This document shows, piece by piece, positions 1-8,713 of a DNA stretch of 55,698 bases. Source of the stretch: Erysipelothrix sp. (GTDB lineage: Bacteria > Bacillota_I > Bacilli_A > Erysipelotrichales > Erysipelotrichaceae); the NCBI GenBank assembly GCA_018335655.1, contig JAGXRX010000013.1, forward strand, positions 1-55,698, in the 5' to 3' direction. Numbering within the stretch: the first letter of the stretch is position 1; every line of letters begins with the position of its first letter. The position numbers and the translations under genes are program-made. The notes under the pieces were generated by a model that searched no databases, was not told where the DNA came from, and saw only the letters and a program-made list of their open reading frames with translations.

Positions 1-488
1 GTACCATGCTCTGAAGTTGTGTTTGATAAGCGATATCCTACCATAGCATATTCATAAGGTTTTACATCGTTAAGTAGAAACTGTGCCATGGTTTTAAATG
101 CACTTGGTCCATAGTAATCATCCGCATTACAAATCATAAATGGTCCATTAATAAGATCTTTACAACTGAGTAATGCATGGGTTGTTCCCCAAGGTTTAAT
201 ACGTTCTGGTTTTAATACATGGGATGTAAGAAAATCAATATCTTGATATGCGTATTCCACTTCAATAAATGGTCTAATCTTATGGACCAAGTTTGTTTCA
301 AAGAGTGATTCGTGTTCTCTTTTAATGATGAGAATAAGACGCTCAAATCCAGCTTTTATTGCATCAAAAATAGTGAAATCAATAATGGATTCATGATTGC
401 TTCCTACTGGTTCAATTTGCTTGAGCCCACCGAAGCGACTTCCCATTCCTGCTGCTAAGATAACTAATGTTAATTTTGATTTTGACAT
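1..488 (-). CDS. Nucleotidyltransferase (sugar-phosphate NTP transferase family), 5' part
   Basis: The reading frame is open from the ATG at 488 to the window edge, so only about the first 162 residues are seen. The N-terminus reads LVILAAGMGSRFGGLKQIEP, the signature loop of the NTP_transferase family, which binds the nucleotide and transfers NMP to a sugar or polyol phosphate. A later CNADDYYG stretch fits the metal-binding aspartate of the same fold. A GGGGAG ribosome binding site lies 5 bases before the ATG. The family is clear; the substrate is not, and enzymes of this type often serve cell-wall or capsule sugar activation. The gene is separated from the tRNA upstream by a terminator, so it is probably transcribed on its own. 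Confidence 0.8.
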   Translation of the reverse strand, partial: MSKSKLTLVILAAGMGSRFGGLKQIEPVGSNHESIIDFTIFDAIKAGFERLILIIKREHESLFETNLVHKIRPFIEVEYAYQDIDFLTSHVLKPERIKPWGTTHALLSCKDLINGPFMICNADDYYGPSAFKTMAQFLLNDVKPYEYAMVGYRLSNTTSEHG

Positions 489-542
489 AATGACTCCCCA
501 ATCTTAATGCCATTGTATCATAGTCTAGATTATTTTAAGCAC

Positions 543-564
543 AAAAAAAGCCTTGTGAGGCCTT
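543..564 (-). terminator. Intrinsic terminator of tRNA-Thr
   Basis: On the minus strand a 7-bp stem (one G-U pair) with a CACA loop ends in a T run. It begins about 10 bases after the tRNA CCA end and lies before the nucleotidyltransferase gene. Confidence 0.75.
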
Positions 565-574
565 GATTATCACA

Positions 575-648
575 TGGTGCCGCTACCCAGAATTGAACTG
601 GGAGCTGAGCATTACCATTGCTCCGTTTTACCATTGAACTATAGCGGC
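575..648 (-). tRNA. tRNA-Thr (anticodon GGT)
   Basis: The 74-nt minus-strand sequence folds into a full cloverleaf. It has a GCCGCTA/TAGCGGC acceptor stem, a D arm GTTC...AAC, an anticodon stem GAGCA/TGCTC closing the loop ATGGTAA (anticodon GGT), and a T arm CCCAG-TTCAATT-CTGGG. It ends with discriminator A and an encoded CCA. GGT reads the ACC and ACU threonine codons. Confidence 0.93.
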
Positions 649-660
649 ATGTGCTTTTCT

Positions 661-689
661 ATGATAAACAATTATTGTGCTTTTTGCAA
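661..689 (-). promoter_or_regulatory. Promoter of tRNA-Thr
   Basis: On the minus strand TTGCAA (684-689) and TATCAT (661-666) are separated by 17 bases. The predicted start lies about 6 bases before the mature tRNA 5' end. The -35 box overlaps the last codons of maf, so the tRNA need not depend on read-through from the upstream operon. Confidence 0.6.
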
Positions 690-1250
690 GTCCACAACTT
701 GATTTTTTCGAAGGATTGACATGCATTGATTTAGTGGTAAACCTACCACAGTATAGAAGTCTCCTTCTATCTTCTCAATCATCCAACCTGCTTTTCCTTG
801 AATTGCATAAGCCCCTGCTTTGTCCATAGGTTCTTGAGTATTAATATAGGCTAAAATATCCTCATCACATAGTGAAGTCATTTTGACATTCGTAACTGAT
901 AATACTTCTTCCTTAAAGGATGAAGACTGTATAACCATGGCTGTCATGACTTGATGTGTTTGTCCACTTAGTTTTTTTAGCATTCTAAAAGCATCTTGAT
1001 CATCAATAGGTTTCCCAAATAATTCATCATTCAATACAACGATGGTGTCTGCTGAAATTACACATGAATGTGGATATTGATTGAATACTACTTGATTCTT
1101 TTCATTAGCCATTCTTGTGACATATGTCTTAAGAGGTTCATGTTCATGGATTGATTCATCAATGTGAGCAGGAATCACATCAAAAGAAAGGTCGCATTGA
1201 TTTAACATCTCAAGGCGACGTGGTGATGCGGATGCAAGGATGATTCTCAT
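672..1250 (-). CDS. maf: Maf-like nucleoside triphosphate pyrophosphatase
   Basis: The 192-residue protein begins MRIILASASPRRLEML, the diagnostic SxSPRR motif of Maf proteins. ISADTIVV carries the catalytic aspartate region, and IEGDFYTVVGLPL is the conserved C-terminal block. Maf enzymes hydrolyse non-canonical or modified NTPs (dTTP/UTP/pseudo-UTP types) to the monophosphate and are linked to septum control. Length is normal for the family. The start overlaps the end of the upstream tetR gene by 4 bases, so it is translationally coupled and is the last gene of the long operon. Its presence after a catabolic operon is probably positional and not functional. Confidence 0.93.
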   Translation of the reverse strand: MRIILASASPRRLEMLNQCDLSFDVIPAHIDESIHEHEPLKTYVTRMANEKNQVVFNQYPHSCVISADTIVVLNDELFGKPIDDQDAFRMLKKLSGQTHQVMTAMVIQSSSFKEEVLSVTNVKMTSLCDEDILAYINTQEPMDKAGAYAIQGKAGWMIEKIEGDFYTVVGLPLNQCMSILRKNQVVDLQKAQ

Positions 1251-1840
1251 GTGAATAACCCATTCTTTAGAATCTTAATAACTTCATCCACCACATAATC
1301 TAGTTCTTTCTCATCCTTAAACATAATATAGTTTAACCCTATAAAGTTAGAAATACCCATCATCACAAAAGCTACAATCTCAGGATCATAGGATTTCATT
1401 CCACCAGTATCCTGTGCATGTCTAATTTGACGAGCATAATTAGAAGCAAATTGGGTATAGTATTCCACAAAGAGTTTCTTATCAATATATAAAGATTCCC
1501 AGATGATATTGTAAATGTGTTTATGTTTAGCTATAAACAAAAGAAATGCTTTTAAACCAACTCGCTCAGCTTCGACACGATCTTCAATGCCAGCAATTTC
1601 CTTCGCAATATGCATACGAATACGGTGTGAATATTGAATGAGAAGATAACGATAAATACTCATTTTATCTTCAAAGTAAATGTAAAATGTCCCCAACGCG
1701 ACGTTGGATGCTGTGGTAATATCGTTGATCCCCGTGCCATGATAACCCTTCTTGTAGAATAGTTTCTCTGCTGAGTTAACTATCTTATTTAGGGTTGCCA
1801 TTCCACGTTTGGTTTTAGGCATATTCACAAAATTTTCCAT
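1247..1840 (-). CDS. TetR/AcrR family transcriptional regulator
   Basis: The protein has 197 residues. Residues 12-60 hold the TetR helix-turn-helix: MATLNKIVNSAEKLFYKKGY, then GINDITTASNVALGTFYIYF, a near-consensus recognition helix. The C-terminal part is helical and variable, as expected for a ligand-binding domain. It sits inside the operon for thiolase, CoA-transferase and Liv transporter, so by position it is the operon's repressor. TetR proteins in this setting (FadR, PaaR, LiuR types) often bind acyl-CoA thioesters; that ligand is inference here. A CGGAG ribosome binding site precedes the ATG. A candidate operator is the palindrome at 12616-12629. Confidence 0.9.
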   Translation of the reverse strand: MENFVNMPKTKRGMATLNKIVNSAEKLFYKKGYHGTGINDITTASNVALGTFYIYFEDKMSIYRYLLIQYSHRIRMHIAKEIAGIEDRVEAERVGLKAFLLFIAKHKHIYNIIWESLYIDKKLFVEYYTQFASNYARQIRHAQDTGGMKSYDPEIVAFVMMGISNFIGLNYIMFKDEKELDYVVDEVIKILKNGLFT

Positions 1841-1853
1841 AATTTCTCCGTGG

Positions 1854-1881
1854 CATTAGTGTATCATTTTCATCACTAATG
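1854..1881. repeat. Inverted repeat before tetR
   Basis: CATTAGTG (1854-1861) and CACTAATG (1874-1881) form 8-bp arms around a 12-bp spacer, just upstream of the tetR ribosome binding site. There is no T run, so it is a poor terminator. It could be an mRNA hairpin or an autoregulatory operator. Confidence 0.4.
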
Positions 1882-1891
1882 GTCTACATTT

Positions 1892-2707
1892 TTATAATTC
1901 TAATGAATGCTGATGACTGATATGTCCAAGGACTAAAGAAACGAATGTATTGGGTTGTTCATACATGGATGCATGACCACACCCTTTTAAAATAATATGC
2001 GTTGATGAGGTAATTGCTTTCGCAATCTTTTCTTGTTCATAGGAAGGTGTAATGGTATCAAGATCTGAACTTACGACAAGTGTTGATGCTTTAATACTTG
2101 AAAGCTTTGGTAATACATCAAAGGATTCTGAAGACTGGGTTAAGCGAATCATAGATTGCATAAATTCAGGATTTGAAAAGACACCAAGTAATACTTCTTT
2201 TCGTTGTGTCATCCATGTCTGATGAGTTTCATAAAACTGATGAGAATAAATTGTAGGAAGTGTAGTTAAGTAGAATGATAGTGGATCATGGGTTGCTTTT
2301 ATCCATGAATCTCCAATGTCTTTCAACCAAACAGAAGTCTTTGCAGTGGTGTTAAAGACCATGAGTTTTTCTACCATTTGAGGATATTGCACACTGAAGT
2401 CTAAAGCCACTTCACCACCATACGAAATACCACATACATTAAGTTTTTCAATATTAAGTGCTTGAAGTACTTCATAAAGCATGTGTGTTTGATCATGGAC
2501 TGTATATGGTTTAGATGCTTTGTCACTTTGTCCTTGATCCATGAAATCTAAGAGAATGACATAAGCGTGTGATGTAAGGGAAGGTAAAAACATTGCCCAA
2601 GATTGTGTACTCATCATGATTCCATTGAGTAATAAAAGCTTAGGATGATCTTTGTTCCCATGTGTCTCTACATGAATATTTCCATACGATGTTTGGATTA
2701 AACTCAT
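1892..2707 (-). CDS. Alpha/beta-fold hydrolase
   Basis: This 271-residue protein has the alpha/beta hydrolase layout. The nucleophile elbow is GISYGG, the acid is in SSDLDTITP, and the catalytic histidine is in GCGHASMYEQP near the C-terminus. The usual HG oxyanion motif is replaced by LNGIMMS. Such enzymes cleave esters, thioesters or C-C bonds of keto acids. Its start overlaps the CoA-transferase stop by 4 bases, so the two are coupled. In this operon a thioesterase or beta-keto-acid cleaving role is plausible but not shown by sequence. It is different in sequence from the other hydrolase in the operon at 9735-10628. Confidence 0.85.
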   Translation of the reverse strand: MSLIQTSYGNIHVETHGNKDHPKLLLLNGIMMSTQSWAMFLPSLTSHAYVILLDFMDQGQSDKASKPYTVHDQTHMLYEVLQALNIEKLNVCGISYGGEVALDFSVQYPQMVEKLMVFNTTAKTSVWLKDIGDSWIKATHDPLSFYLTTLPTIYSHQFYETHQTWMTQRKEVLLGVFSNPEFMQSMIRLTQSSESFDVLPKLSSIKASTLVVSSDLDTITPSYEQEKIAKAITSSTHIILKGCGHASMYEQPNTFVSLVLGHISHQHSLEL

Positions 2708-4002
2708 ACAATGATTCCTAGTGCCTTAGCTTCATCATGAAGCGCTTGTCTAAAACGTGGGTGAGCAATATTGATAAGACGAACAACACGCTCTTTAATA
2801 TTAGTACCTTTTAAAGCAGCACATCCATATTCTGTCACAATATAATCCACATCATTACGAGATAATGATACTGCTGCACCTTGTTTGAGTTGTGCAACAA
2901 TTTTTGAAATTTCTTCTTTTTCACCTGTTTCTGGATTTCTAACATGTGCCGTTGAGTATAACGCAATGAATGAGCGGCCATTTTTTGCGCGTTGAGCACC
3001 GATTGCTGTATCACTTTGACCACCAGTTCCTGAGAACTGAGTTGAACCAATCGATTCAGAACAGCATTGCCCTGTTAAATCAACTTCAAGAGTAGTATTA
3101 ATGGAAACTTGGTTATCATTAAGTCCAATAATCGCAGGATCATTGACGTAGTTTCCATCAAGAATCATGACAGATGGATTATTATCCACAAAATCATAAA
3201 GTTCTTGAGTTCCTAACACAAATGTAGTGACAATTTTACCTTTATGAAGTGTTTTTTTCTTCCCAGTCACAACACCCGCTTTCGCAAGTTTCATGAGTCC
3301 GGTTGTAAACATTTCCGTATGAACTCCTAAGTCTTTCTTATCCATGAGGGCATTGGCAACCGCATTAGGAATACCTCCAATACCAAACTGTACACAATCA
3401 CCATCTTTGATATATTCTGCTATATAACTACCAATGAGTCGATCTTTATCATTCATTTCTGATTCAGGAAGAACAGGAGGTAAATAATCTACTTCCATTA
3501 AATAGTCGATGTCATTAATATGGATTTCCATATCCCCAAAAGTTCTTGGAAAGTTCTTATTGGATTCAAGAATCACAATATCTGCAGCTTCAATAAAACG
3601 CTTTTCATATGTGTTTGACATGGATAATGAAACAAATCCATGTTCATCCACAGCACTACAAGAACCAACGTAAATATTAGTTTTCTTGTGTGATAATCGC
3701 TTTACTCCAGCTAAGTGTAAGTGATTAGGGATAAATGATAAATTACCCTGTTTATGCATCTTTCTTAAAGCAGCACTATAAAACCAGCCATCAACTTCAA
3801 AGGCATCTTTATATTGTTCCTCTAAAAAAGGGAAAGCAGACATCGGTAAACAATTGGTGACATTCACACAATCAACTCGATGAGCAATGGTATGTAGATT
3901 CGATAAAAAATGTTTTGCCTCTGCAGCACCAAGTCCTGTTACGATAGTGTCATTACTTTGCACCAATTCTAATGCTTCTTCAATATTTATCCATTTTGCC
4001 AT
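2704..4002 (-). CDS. Acetyl-CoA hydrolase/transferase family CoA-transferase
   Basis: The 432-residue protein matches the family of 4-hydroxybutyrate or butyryl-CoA:acetate CoA-transferases. It has VQFGIGGIPNAVANAL followed by HTEMFTTG (the glutamate region that carries the CoA thioester in the family), GGQSDTAIGA, and a C-terminal VTEYGCAALKGTNIKERV block. It would move CoA from acetyl-CoA, or another acyl-CoA, to the free acid imported by the neighbouring ABC transporter. A good AAGGAG ribosome binding site precedes the ATG. The hairpin at 4025-4053 separates it from the binding-protein gene. Substrate range cannot be read from sequence; a pure hydrolase is less likely in a fermentative operon. 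Confidence 0.87.
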   Translation of the reverse strand: MAKWINIEEALELVQSNDTIVTGLGAAEAKHFLSNLHTIAHRVDCVNVTNCLPMSAFPFLEEQYKDAFEVDGWFYSAALRKMHKQGNLSFIPNHLHLAGVKRLSHKKTNIYVGSCSAVDEHGFVSLSMSNTYEKRFIEAADIVILESNKNFPRTFGDMEIHINDIDYLMEVDYLPPVLPESEMNDKDRLIGSYIAEYIKDGDCVQFGIGGIPNAVANALMDKKDLGVHTEMFTTGLMKLAKAGVVTGKKKTLHKGKIVTTFVLGTQELYDFVDNNPSVMILDGNYVNDPAIIGLNDNQVSINTTLEVDLTGQCCSESIGSTQFSGTGGQSDTAIGAQRAKNGRSFIALYSTAHVRNPETGEKEEISKIVAQLKQGAAVSLSRNDVDYIVTEYGCAALKGTNIKERVVRLINIAHPRFRQALHDEAKALGIIV

Positions 4003-4024
4003 GGTTTCTCTCCTTAAAAATAAG

Positions 4025-4053
4025 AAGGTTGAGTGGTTGGTCCACTCAACCTT
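4025..4053 (-). terminator. Strong intercistronic stem-loop after the binding-protein gene
   Basis: AAGGTTGAGTGG (4025-4036) pairs perfectly with CCACTCAACCTT (4042-4053). The following bases on the minus strand are CTTATTTTT, a weak T run. It may be a partial terminator or a 3' stabiliser that raises binding-protein mRNA over the downstream genes, as is common after ABC binding-protein genes. Confidence 0.6.
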
Positions 4054-4071
4054 ATCTTATTATAGTATAAA

Positions 4072-5280
4072 TTAGTTTCCTAGTAGATCATCAATGGATT
4101 TTAATCCATCAACAACTTTCCATAATCCAGCTTCTGCGCCGTCAACTACAGAAAGATTCATTTCTTGTGTACCAGCACGTAAGCCATTACCATAATCAAT
4201 TGATCCACCAAATGGATTTCCAATAGGTGCAGATTCCATTGCGTCTAAGTAATTTTCCCAGTTCACAACTTCTTCATTTGCAGCTAATCTTCTTAATCCT
4301 TCAGTGAAGAAATGAGCAGCGATCCATCCTGTCATTGCGAATGCGTTTGTAGCATAGTCTGGTGCAGCAGCAGCAAATTTTGCAAGTTCTGCAGCACGAT
4401 CGCCTTCAAAGGATACCCAACCATTACCATAAACTTGGAATTTACCAGCAGCATCAGCAACGAATGTCGCAGCGATTGCTTGTGATACGTTTACATAAGT
4501 TGTAATTACATCTTTGTCATTACCTTGAGCAGCTAATTCTTTAATGATAGTAGGAATTGTTGCTTGGATTGCTCCACCGATAATGAAATCAACATTAGCT
4601 TCTTTAATCGTTGTTACTGCGGATGAAACGTCAGCTCCACCTGGAGTAACTTGTGCTTCTACTAAAGTAAGACCTAATTCTTGAGCTTTCTTTTGAGCTC
4701 CCCATAACATATCTTTACCAGCATCATCATTAGTATAGATAATACCAATCTTCTTAGCATCAACTAAGTCGACAGCACGTGCAACCATGATTTGGCCTTC
4801 TGTACGATAAATAGGTTGTACAGGCATAATTCCACGATCACGACCAGTTGCTTTGTCTGAGTATAATTGACCAATCCCAGTAGCGAAATAAACTGCAGGG
4901 ATACCATATTCTTTTAGATCTTCAAGTGTAGCACCAACTACTGGTGTACCAAAGTGACCCACGATAGCGAATACTTTTTCGTCTTCTACCATCTTAGTTA
5001 AACATGCTTTACCTTTAATTGGATCAAATTCATCATCTTCATGTAAGAATTTGACTTGGCGTCCATCAATACCACCAGCAGCATTAACAACATCTAAATA
5101 AGCTTGGATACCTGCGATGAATGGTACACCAACAGGGGCGAAAGCACCGGATGTTGCTGCACAGTTTGCTATTAAAATCTCTGTGTCAGTAACTCCTTGT
5201 GATACTTCTTCTTTAACTGTAGGGGCACATGCTGTGACCACTAATGCTAAAGCTAGAACTGAAACTAACTTCTTGAACAT
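4072..5280 (-). CDS. Leu/Ile/Val-type ABC transporter substrate-binding lipoprotein
   Basis: The 402-residue protein starts with a lipoprotein signal, MFKKLVSVLALALVVTAC. Cleavage before the cysteine would leave it lipid-anchored outside the membrane. The mature part has the type I periplasmic-binding fold of the LivJ/Peripla_BP_6 family: ANCAATSGAFAPVG, then DDEFDPIKGKACLTKMVEDEKVFAIVGHFGTPV. A very strong AAAGGAGG site lies before the ATG. It is the last of five Liv-type genes. Members of this family bind branched-chain amino acids but also amides, urea, aromatic acids and other carboxylates. The CoA-ester enzymes around it favour a carboxylate ligand. Confidence 0.92.
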   Translation of the reverse strand: MFKKLVSVLALALVVTACAPTVKEEVSQGVTDTEILIANCAATSGAFAPVGVPFIAGIQAYLDVVNAAGGIDGRQVKFLHEDDEFDPIKGKACLTKMVEDEKVFAIVGHFGTPVVGATLEDLKEYGIPAVYFATGIGQLYSDKATGRDRGIMPVQPIYRTEGQIMVARAVDLVDAKKIGIIYTNDDAGKDMLWGAQKKAQELGLTLVEAQVTPGGADVSSAVTTIKEANVDFIIGGAIQATIPTIIKELAAQGNDKDVITTYVNVSQAIAATFVADAAGKFQVYGNGWVSFEGDRAAELAKFAAAAPDYATNAFAMTGWIAAHFFTEGLRRLAANEEVVNWENYLDAMESAPIGNPFGGSIDYGNGLRAGTQEMNLSVVDGAEAGLWKVVDGLKSIDDLLGN

Positions 5281-5328
5281 AAGTTCCTCCTTTTTTCTTC
5301 TTCAATGCTTTAATGCATTAAATTCAAT

Positions 5329-6048
5329 TTAATGTGCGCCTAAATAGGCTTCAATGAGTTTAGGGTCATCTTTGAGGACCTGTGCATCACCTTGGGTGTT
5401 AATTTCACCAAGTTCAAGGACATATGCATAGTCTGCAATCTTTAAGGTTTGCTTAGCATTTTGCTCAACGATGAGTACTGTGACTCCTTGTTTTGCAATA
5501 TCACTTACAATGCGCATAATATTACTCACAATAAGTGGTGCTAAACCTAAAGATGGTTCATCAAGAATAAGTAGTTTAGGATCTGCCATAAGCGCTCTAC
5601 CAATCGCAAGCATTTGCTGCTCACCACCAGAGAGTGTCGAAGACACTTGACGTTTACGCTCTTTTAATACTGGAAATGTTGTATATACAAGTTCAAACAG
5701 CTCTTTGATGCGTTTTTTAGATTTGACTGTAAATGCACCGACTTTAAGATTCTCTTCTACTGTAAGGTCTCTAAATACTTGACGACCTTCAGGGGATTGA
5801 ATTATCCCAAGATTAGCAATGACTTCTGGCTCAAGGGTTGAGATAACTTTGTTTTCAAATAAGATTACCCCTTGATATGGCTTTACTAGTCCTGAGATAC
5901 AACGTAGTGTGGATGTTTTACCTGCACCGTTTGCTCCAAGGATAGCAACAATCTGACCTCTATGAATGGTAAGATCAATACCTTTAACAGCTTCAATCGC
6001 ACCATAGCGAATCTTTAATCCTTTTACTTCTAATAGAATGTCACTCAT
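5329..6048 (-). CDS. livF: LivF-type ABC transporter ATPase
   Basis: The frame is open to 6111, but AGGAGG lies 6 bases before the ATG at 6048, so the protein starts MSDILLEVKGL and has 239 residues. It contains Walker A GANGAGKTS, the signature LSGGEQQMLAIGRALM, Walker B LLILDEP and the switch histidine region VLIVEQNAKQTL, with the LivF-type ending EAYLG. It pairs with LivG to power the LivHM channel. The start overlaps livG by 8 bases. Confidence 0.93.
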   Translation of the reverse strand: MSDILLEVKGLKIRYGAIEAVKGIDLTIHRGQIVAILGANGAGKTSTLRCISGLVKPYQGVILFENKVISTLEPEVIANLGIIQSPEGRQVFRDLTVEENLKVGAFTVKSKKRIKELFELVYTTFPVLKERKRQVSSTLSGGEQQMLAIGRALMADPKLLILDEPSLGLAPLIVSNIMRIVSDIAKQGVTVLIVEQNAKQTLKIADYAYVLELGEINTQGDAQVLKDDPKLIEAYLGAH

Positions 6049-6841
6049 CATCGTCCTCCTTACCAAGATATGCTTCTTGAACAAGTGGGTTCTTTTGAAT
6101 GTCTTTAGCATTTCCTATAGCTAGAAACTTGCCAAAGTTAATGGCACATATCGTGTCACAAACATCCATGACTAAGCGCATATCATGCTCCACCAGTAAG
6201 ACACTACAATTAAACTCGTCTCTAATTTGGCGAATAGTCTGTGCAAGCTGAAGAGTTTCCACATCATTTAGCCCTGCAGCAGGCTCATCGAGAATAATAA
6301 GTTTAGGATCAGACATGAATGTACGAGCAAGTTCTACTTTTTTTAGAATTCCATAAGGTTGTCCAAACACAAGCATATCCCTGCGCTCATAAATGCCTAA
6401 TTTCTTAAGAATACCTTCTGCCTTTTCTCTGTAGATAGCTTCCTCTTTAACTGCTTTTGGAAGTCTTAAAGCTTGTGAGATAAGTCCTGTTTTATAGTCA
6501 ATATGTGCTCCAATGAGGACATTATCGATGATAGATAATTCTCGAATTAATTCTACGTTTTGAAATGTTCTAACAATTCCTTGACGAATGACTTGATGAA
6601 CCTTAAGATCCACAAGATTAATGACTTCGTCTTTGATATTTTTGAAGTATAAATTCCCATGATTTGGTTTATAGAATTGGGTAATACAGTTAAATACTGT
6701 AGTTTTACCCGCTCCATTTGGACCAATAAGTCCAAAGATTTCCTTCTCATGAATGGTGAAACTGAGTTGATCAACAGCTTTTAATCCACCAAAGGCAATA
6801 CTTAGGTCTTCAATTTTAAGAAGTTCGTTATTTTGTAACAT
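6041..6841 (-). CDS. livG: LivG-type ABC transporter ATPase
   Basis: The 266-residue protein shows Walker A GPNGAGKTT, Walker B LIILDEPAAGLN and VLLVEHDMRLVMDVCD, typical for LivG. The signature region before Walker B reads FGQPYGILKKVELARTFMSD, where the usual LSYGxQR/LS-G-Q core is degenerate (QPYGILKKVE). This is common in LivG proteins, where the motif is often LPYGxQR, but here even the glutamine-arginine pair is changed. It overlaps livM by 14 bases. It works with LivF as the ATPase pair in the cytoplasm. Confidence 0.92.
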   Translation of the reverse strand: MLQNNELLKIEDLSIAFGGLKAVDQLSFTIHEKEIFGLIGPNGAGKTTVFNCITQFYKPNHGNLYFKNIKDEVINLVDLKVHQVIRQGIVRTFQNVELIRELSIIDNVLIGAHIDYKTGLISQALRLPKAVKEEAIYREKAEGILKKLGIYERRDMLVFGQPYGILKKVELARTFMSDPKLIILDEPAAGLNDVETLQLAQTIRQIRDEFNCSVLLVEHDMRLVMDVCDTICAINFGKFLAIGNAKDIQKNPLVQEAYLGKEDDDE

Positions 6842-7838
6842 CTTGGACTCCTTTTCTAATCTTCAACCAGATTTTCTTTAAGTCATATCCGATGTTTATG
6901 AGTCCATTAGGATAGAACATAATGACGACAATGATAAGTACTCCATTAAGAACATAGGATAGTTGATTAAAGAATGGAATTTGTTTGAGGAATAAGTCTG
7001 GAATTGCAAACACGATGAATGCACCAAGAACAGTTCCATATATCGAGCGAAGCCCTCCAATGACAATCATAGCTAAGAAATCAAGTGATAACTTTAGATT
7101 CCACGTTGAAGGATATGCAAAGCGAATGAAGTGTACATACATAACCCCTGCTAATGAAGCAAGTATAGTCGCTAAGGCAAAAGCGATAAGGCGATATTTT
7201 AGTGAGTACACACCCATTGCACTTGCAGCTGATTCAGAACCACGCATAGCATTGAAAGCACGTCCAACTTGACCATTCATCATATTGTAGGTAAGTAGCA
7301 TTGCAATGACTAAGACAATCACAATGAGATAATACGTTGAGGCTCGATCAAGCTGAAATGTTCCTAACAATAATGGGAAACGTGCTGTCTTGCCAGAAAA
7401 TCCATTCGTAATAAATTCAAATTCTTCAAATGTTTTTCTTAAGATTTCTGATACCGCAAGCGTTGCAATCGCAAGATACATTCCTTCAATCTTTAAGGAA
7501 ATGAGTCCAACAAGAACCCCTAAAATTGTAGGGATAAGCACTGCGATAAGTAAACTTAGTTCGAATGGTAGGCTTAAATCTACTGTGAGATAAGCTGATA
7601 AATAGGCTGCTAATCCCATAAATCCTGCAGTACCTAATGATATCAATCCTGAATATCCAAGAAGGATATTAAGCCCTAGAGCTGCAATCGCAAATATTAG
7701 AGTTCCACCAATAGTAATAATCGTGGAAGATTTAATTAAACTAGTGTATTGAGCTAATAATGGAATGGTTGCTAATAGGAGTCCAAAGAGTACAAATCCC
7801 ATCCATGGTTTAAAGGCTTGTTTTAAATTTTTCATCAT
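6828..7838 (-). CDS. livM: LivM-type ABC transporter permease
   Basis: The 336-residue protein is very hydrophobic with about nine to ten membrane segments. Family blocks are GLNILLGYSGLISLGTAGFMGLAAY and GRAFNAMRGSESAASAMGV (the cytoplasmic EAA-like loop), then FLAMIVIGGLRSIYGTVLGA. The ATG shares one base with the livH stop (TAATG), so the two are coupled. With LivH it forms the membrane channel of the importer. Confidence 0.93.
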   Translation of the reverse strand: MMKNLKQAFKPWMGFVLFGLLLATIPLLAQYTSLIKSSTIITIGGTLIFAIAALGLNILLGYSGLISLGTAGFMGLAAYLSAYLTVDLSLPFELSLLIAVLIPTILGVLVGLISLKIEGMYLAIATLAVSEILRKTFEEFEFITNGFSGKTARFPLLLGTFQLDRASTYYLIVIVLVIAMLLTYNMMNGQVGRAFNAMRGSESAASAMGVYSLKYRLIAFALATILASLAGVMYVHFIRFAYPSTWNLKLSLDFLAMIVIGGLRSIYGTVLGAFIVFAIPDLFLKQIPFFNQLSYVLNGVLIIVVIMFYPNGLINIGYDLKKIWLKIRKGVQDVTK

Positions 7839-8713
7839 TACACCTTTTTAACCACTTTCTTTCCAAACAATCCATATGGGCGAACAGTGAGGAACAGCAA
7901 TATCAACACATAGAGAATCTGTCCACCCCATACAGGTGAGACATAGAATAGTAATAGGTTTGCGACAACCCCAATAATATAAGCACCTACCACTGGTCCA
8001 TAGAAAGTTTGAAAACCTCCTAGTACCGCAGCGACGAAGGCATTAATTTGTACCACATCCATAAGGTTAAGAGTTACTGTGGTAGTTGGGGCAATCATTA
8101 CCCCGGAAATAACTCCAAGCATACTACCTACAGCCCATGCTCCTAGAGTTACTGTTTTAGTTGGCACCCCCATAAGACGAGCAGTGTATTCATTAGAAGC
8201 TGTTGTACGAATTGCTAATCCAACTTTAGTGTATTGAAGAACATAGAATAATACTCCCATGACCACTAAACCAAAAGTAATGTTGAAGATTCCATTGTAA
8301 GAAATGTTTGCTCCAAGAACACTTAGATTTCCACTTGGTAACAAGCGAGGTAAATTGAGAGGATCTACTCCAAAGAAGATAGGAGCTAACCCTACAAGTA
8401 TCATAATTAGTCCTAAGGTGATGATTTGCTTAGCAACTGGAGATACTTTCTTTGTATGTCGAATAATGACTAAATCGATCATCATCCCAATAATGAAGGC
8501 ACTAATAAGTCCTCCAACAATCGCAACCCATAATGGAACACCAAAGTTATTGAAAATGGAAGTCACCACAAACGTGTTGAACATTCCTAATGCTCCTTGA
8601 GAGAAGTTAGTAATGTTGGAGGTCTTAAAGACAAGGATGATTCCTAATGCGGCAAGTGCATAAACACTTCCCGTTTCAAGACTTCTAAGAAAGATTTGAA
8701 CAAAAATACTCAT
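7838..8713 (-). CDS. livH: LivH-type ABC transporter permease
   Basis: The 291-residue membrane protein has the LivH blocks LGIILVFKTSNITNFSQGALGM and GLAIRTTASNEYTARLMGV, then AAVLGGFQTFYGPVVGAYIIG. It begins 4 bases inside the end of the HMG-CoA synthase/KAS III-like gene, which ties transport and metabolism genes into one transcript. It is the first transporter gene of the operon. Confidence 0.93.
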   Translation of the reverse strand: MSIFVQIFLRSLETGSVYALAALGIILVFKTSNITNFSQGALGMFNTFVVTSIFNNFGVPLWVAIVGGLISAFIIGMMIDLVIIRHTKKVSPVAKQIITLGLIMILVGLAPIFFGVDPLNLPRLLPSGNLSVLGANISYNGIFNITFGLVVMGVLFYVLQYTKVGLAIRTTASNEYTARLMGVPTKTVTLGAWAVGSMLGVISGVMIAPTTTVTLNLMDVVQINAFVAAVLGGFQTFYGPVVGAYIIGVVANLLLFYVSPVWGGQILYVLILLFLTVRPYGLFGKKVVKKV

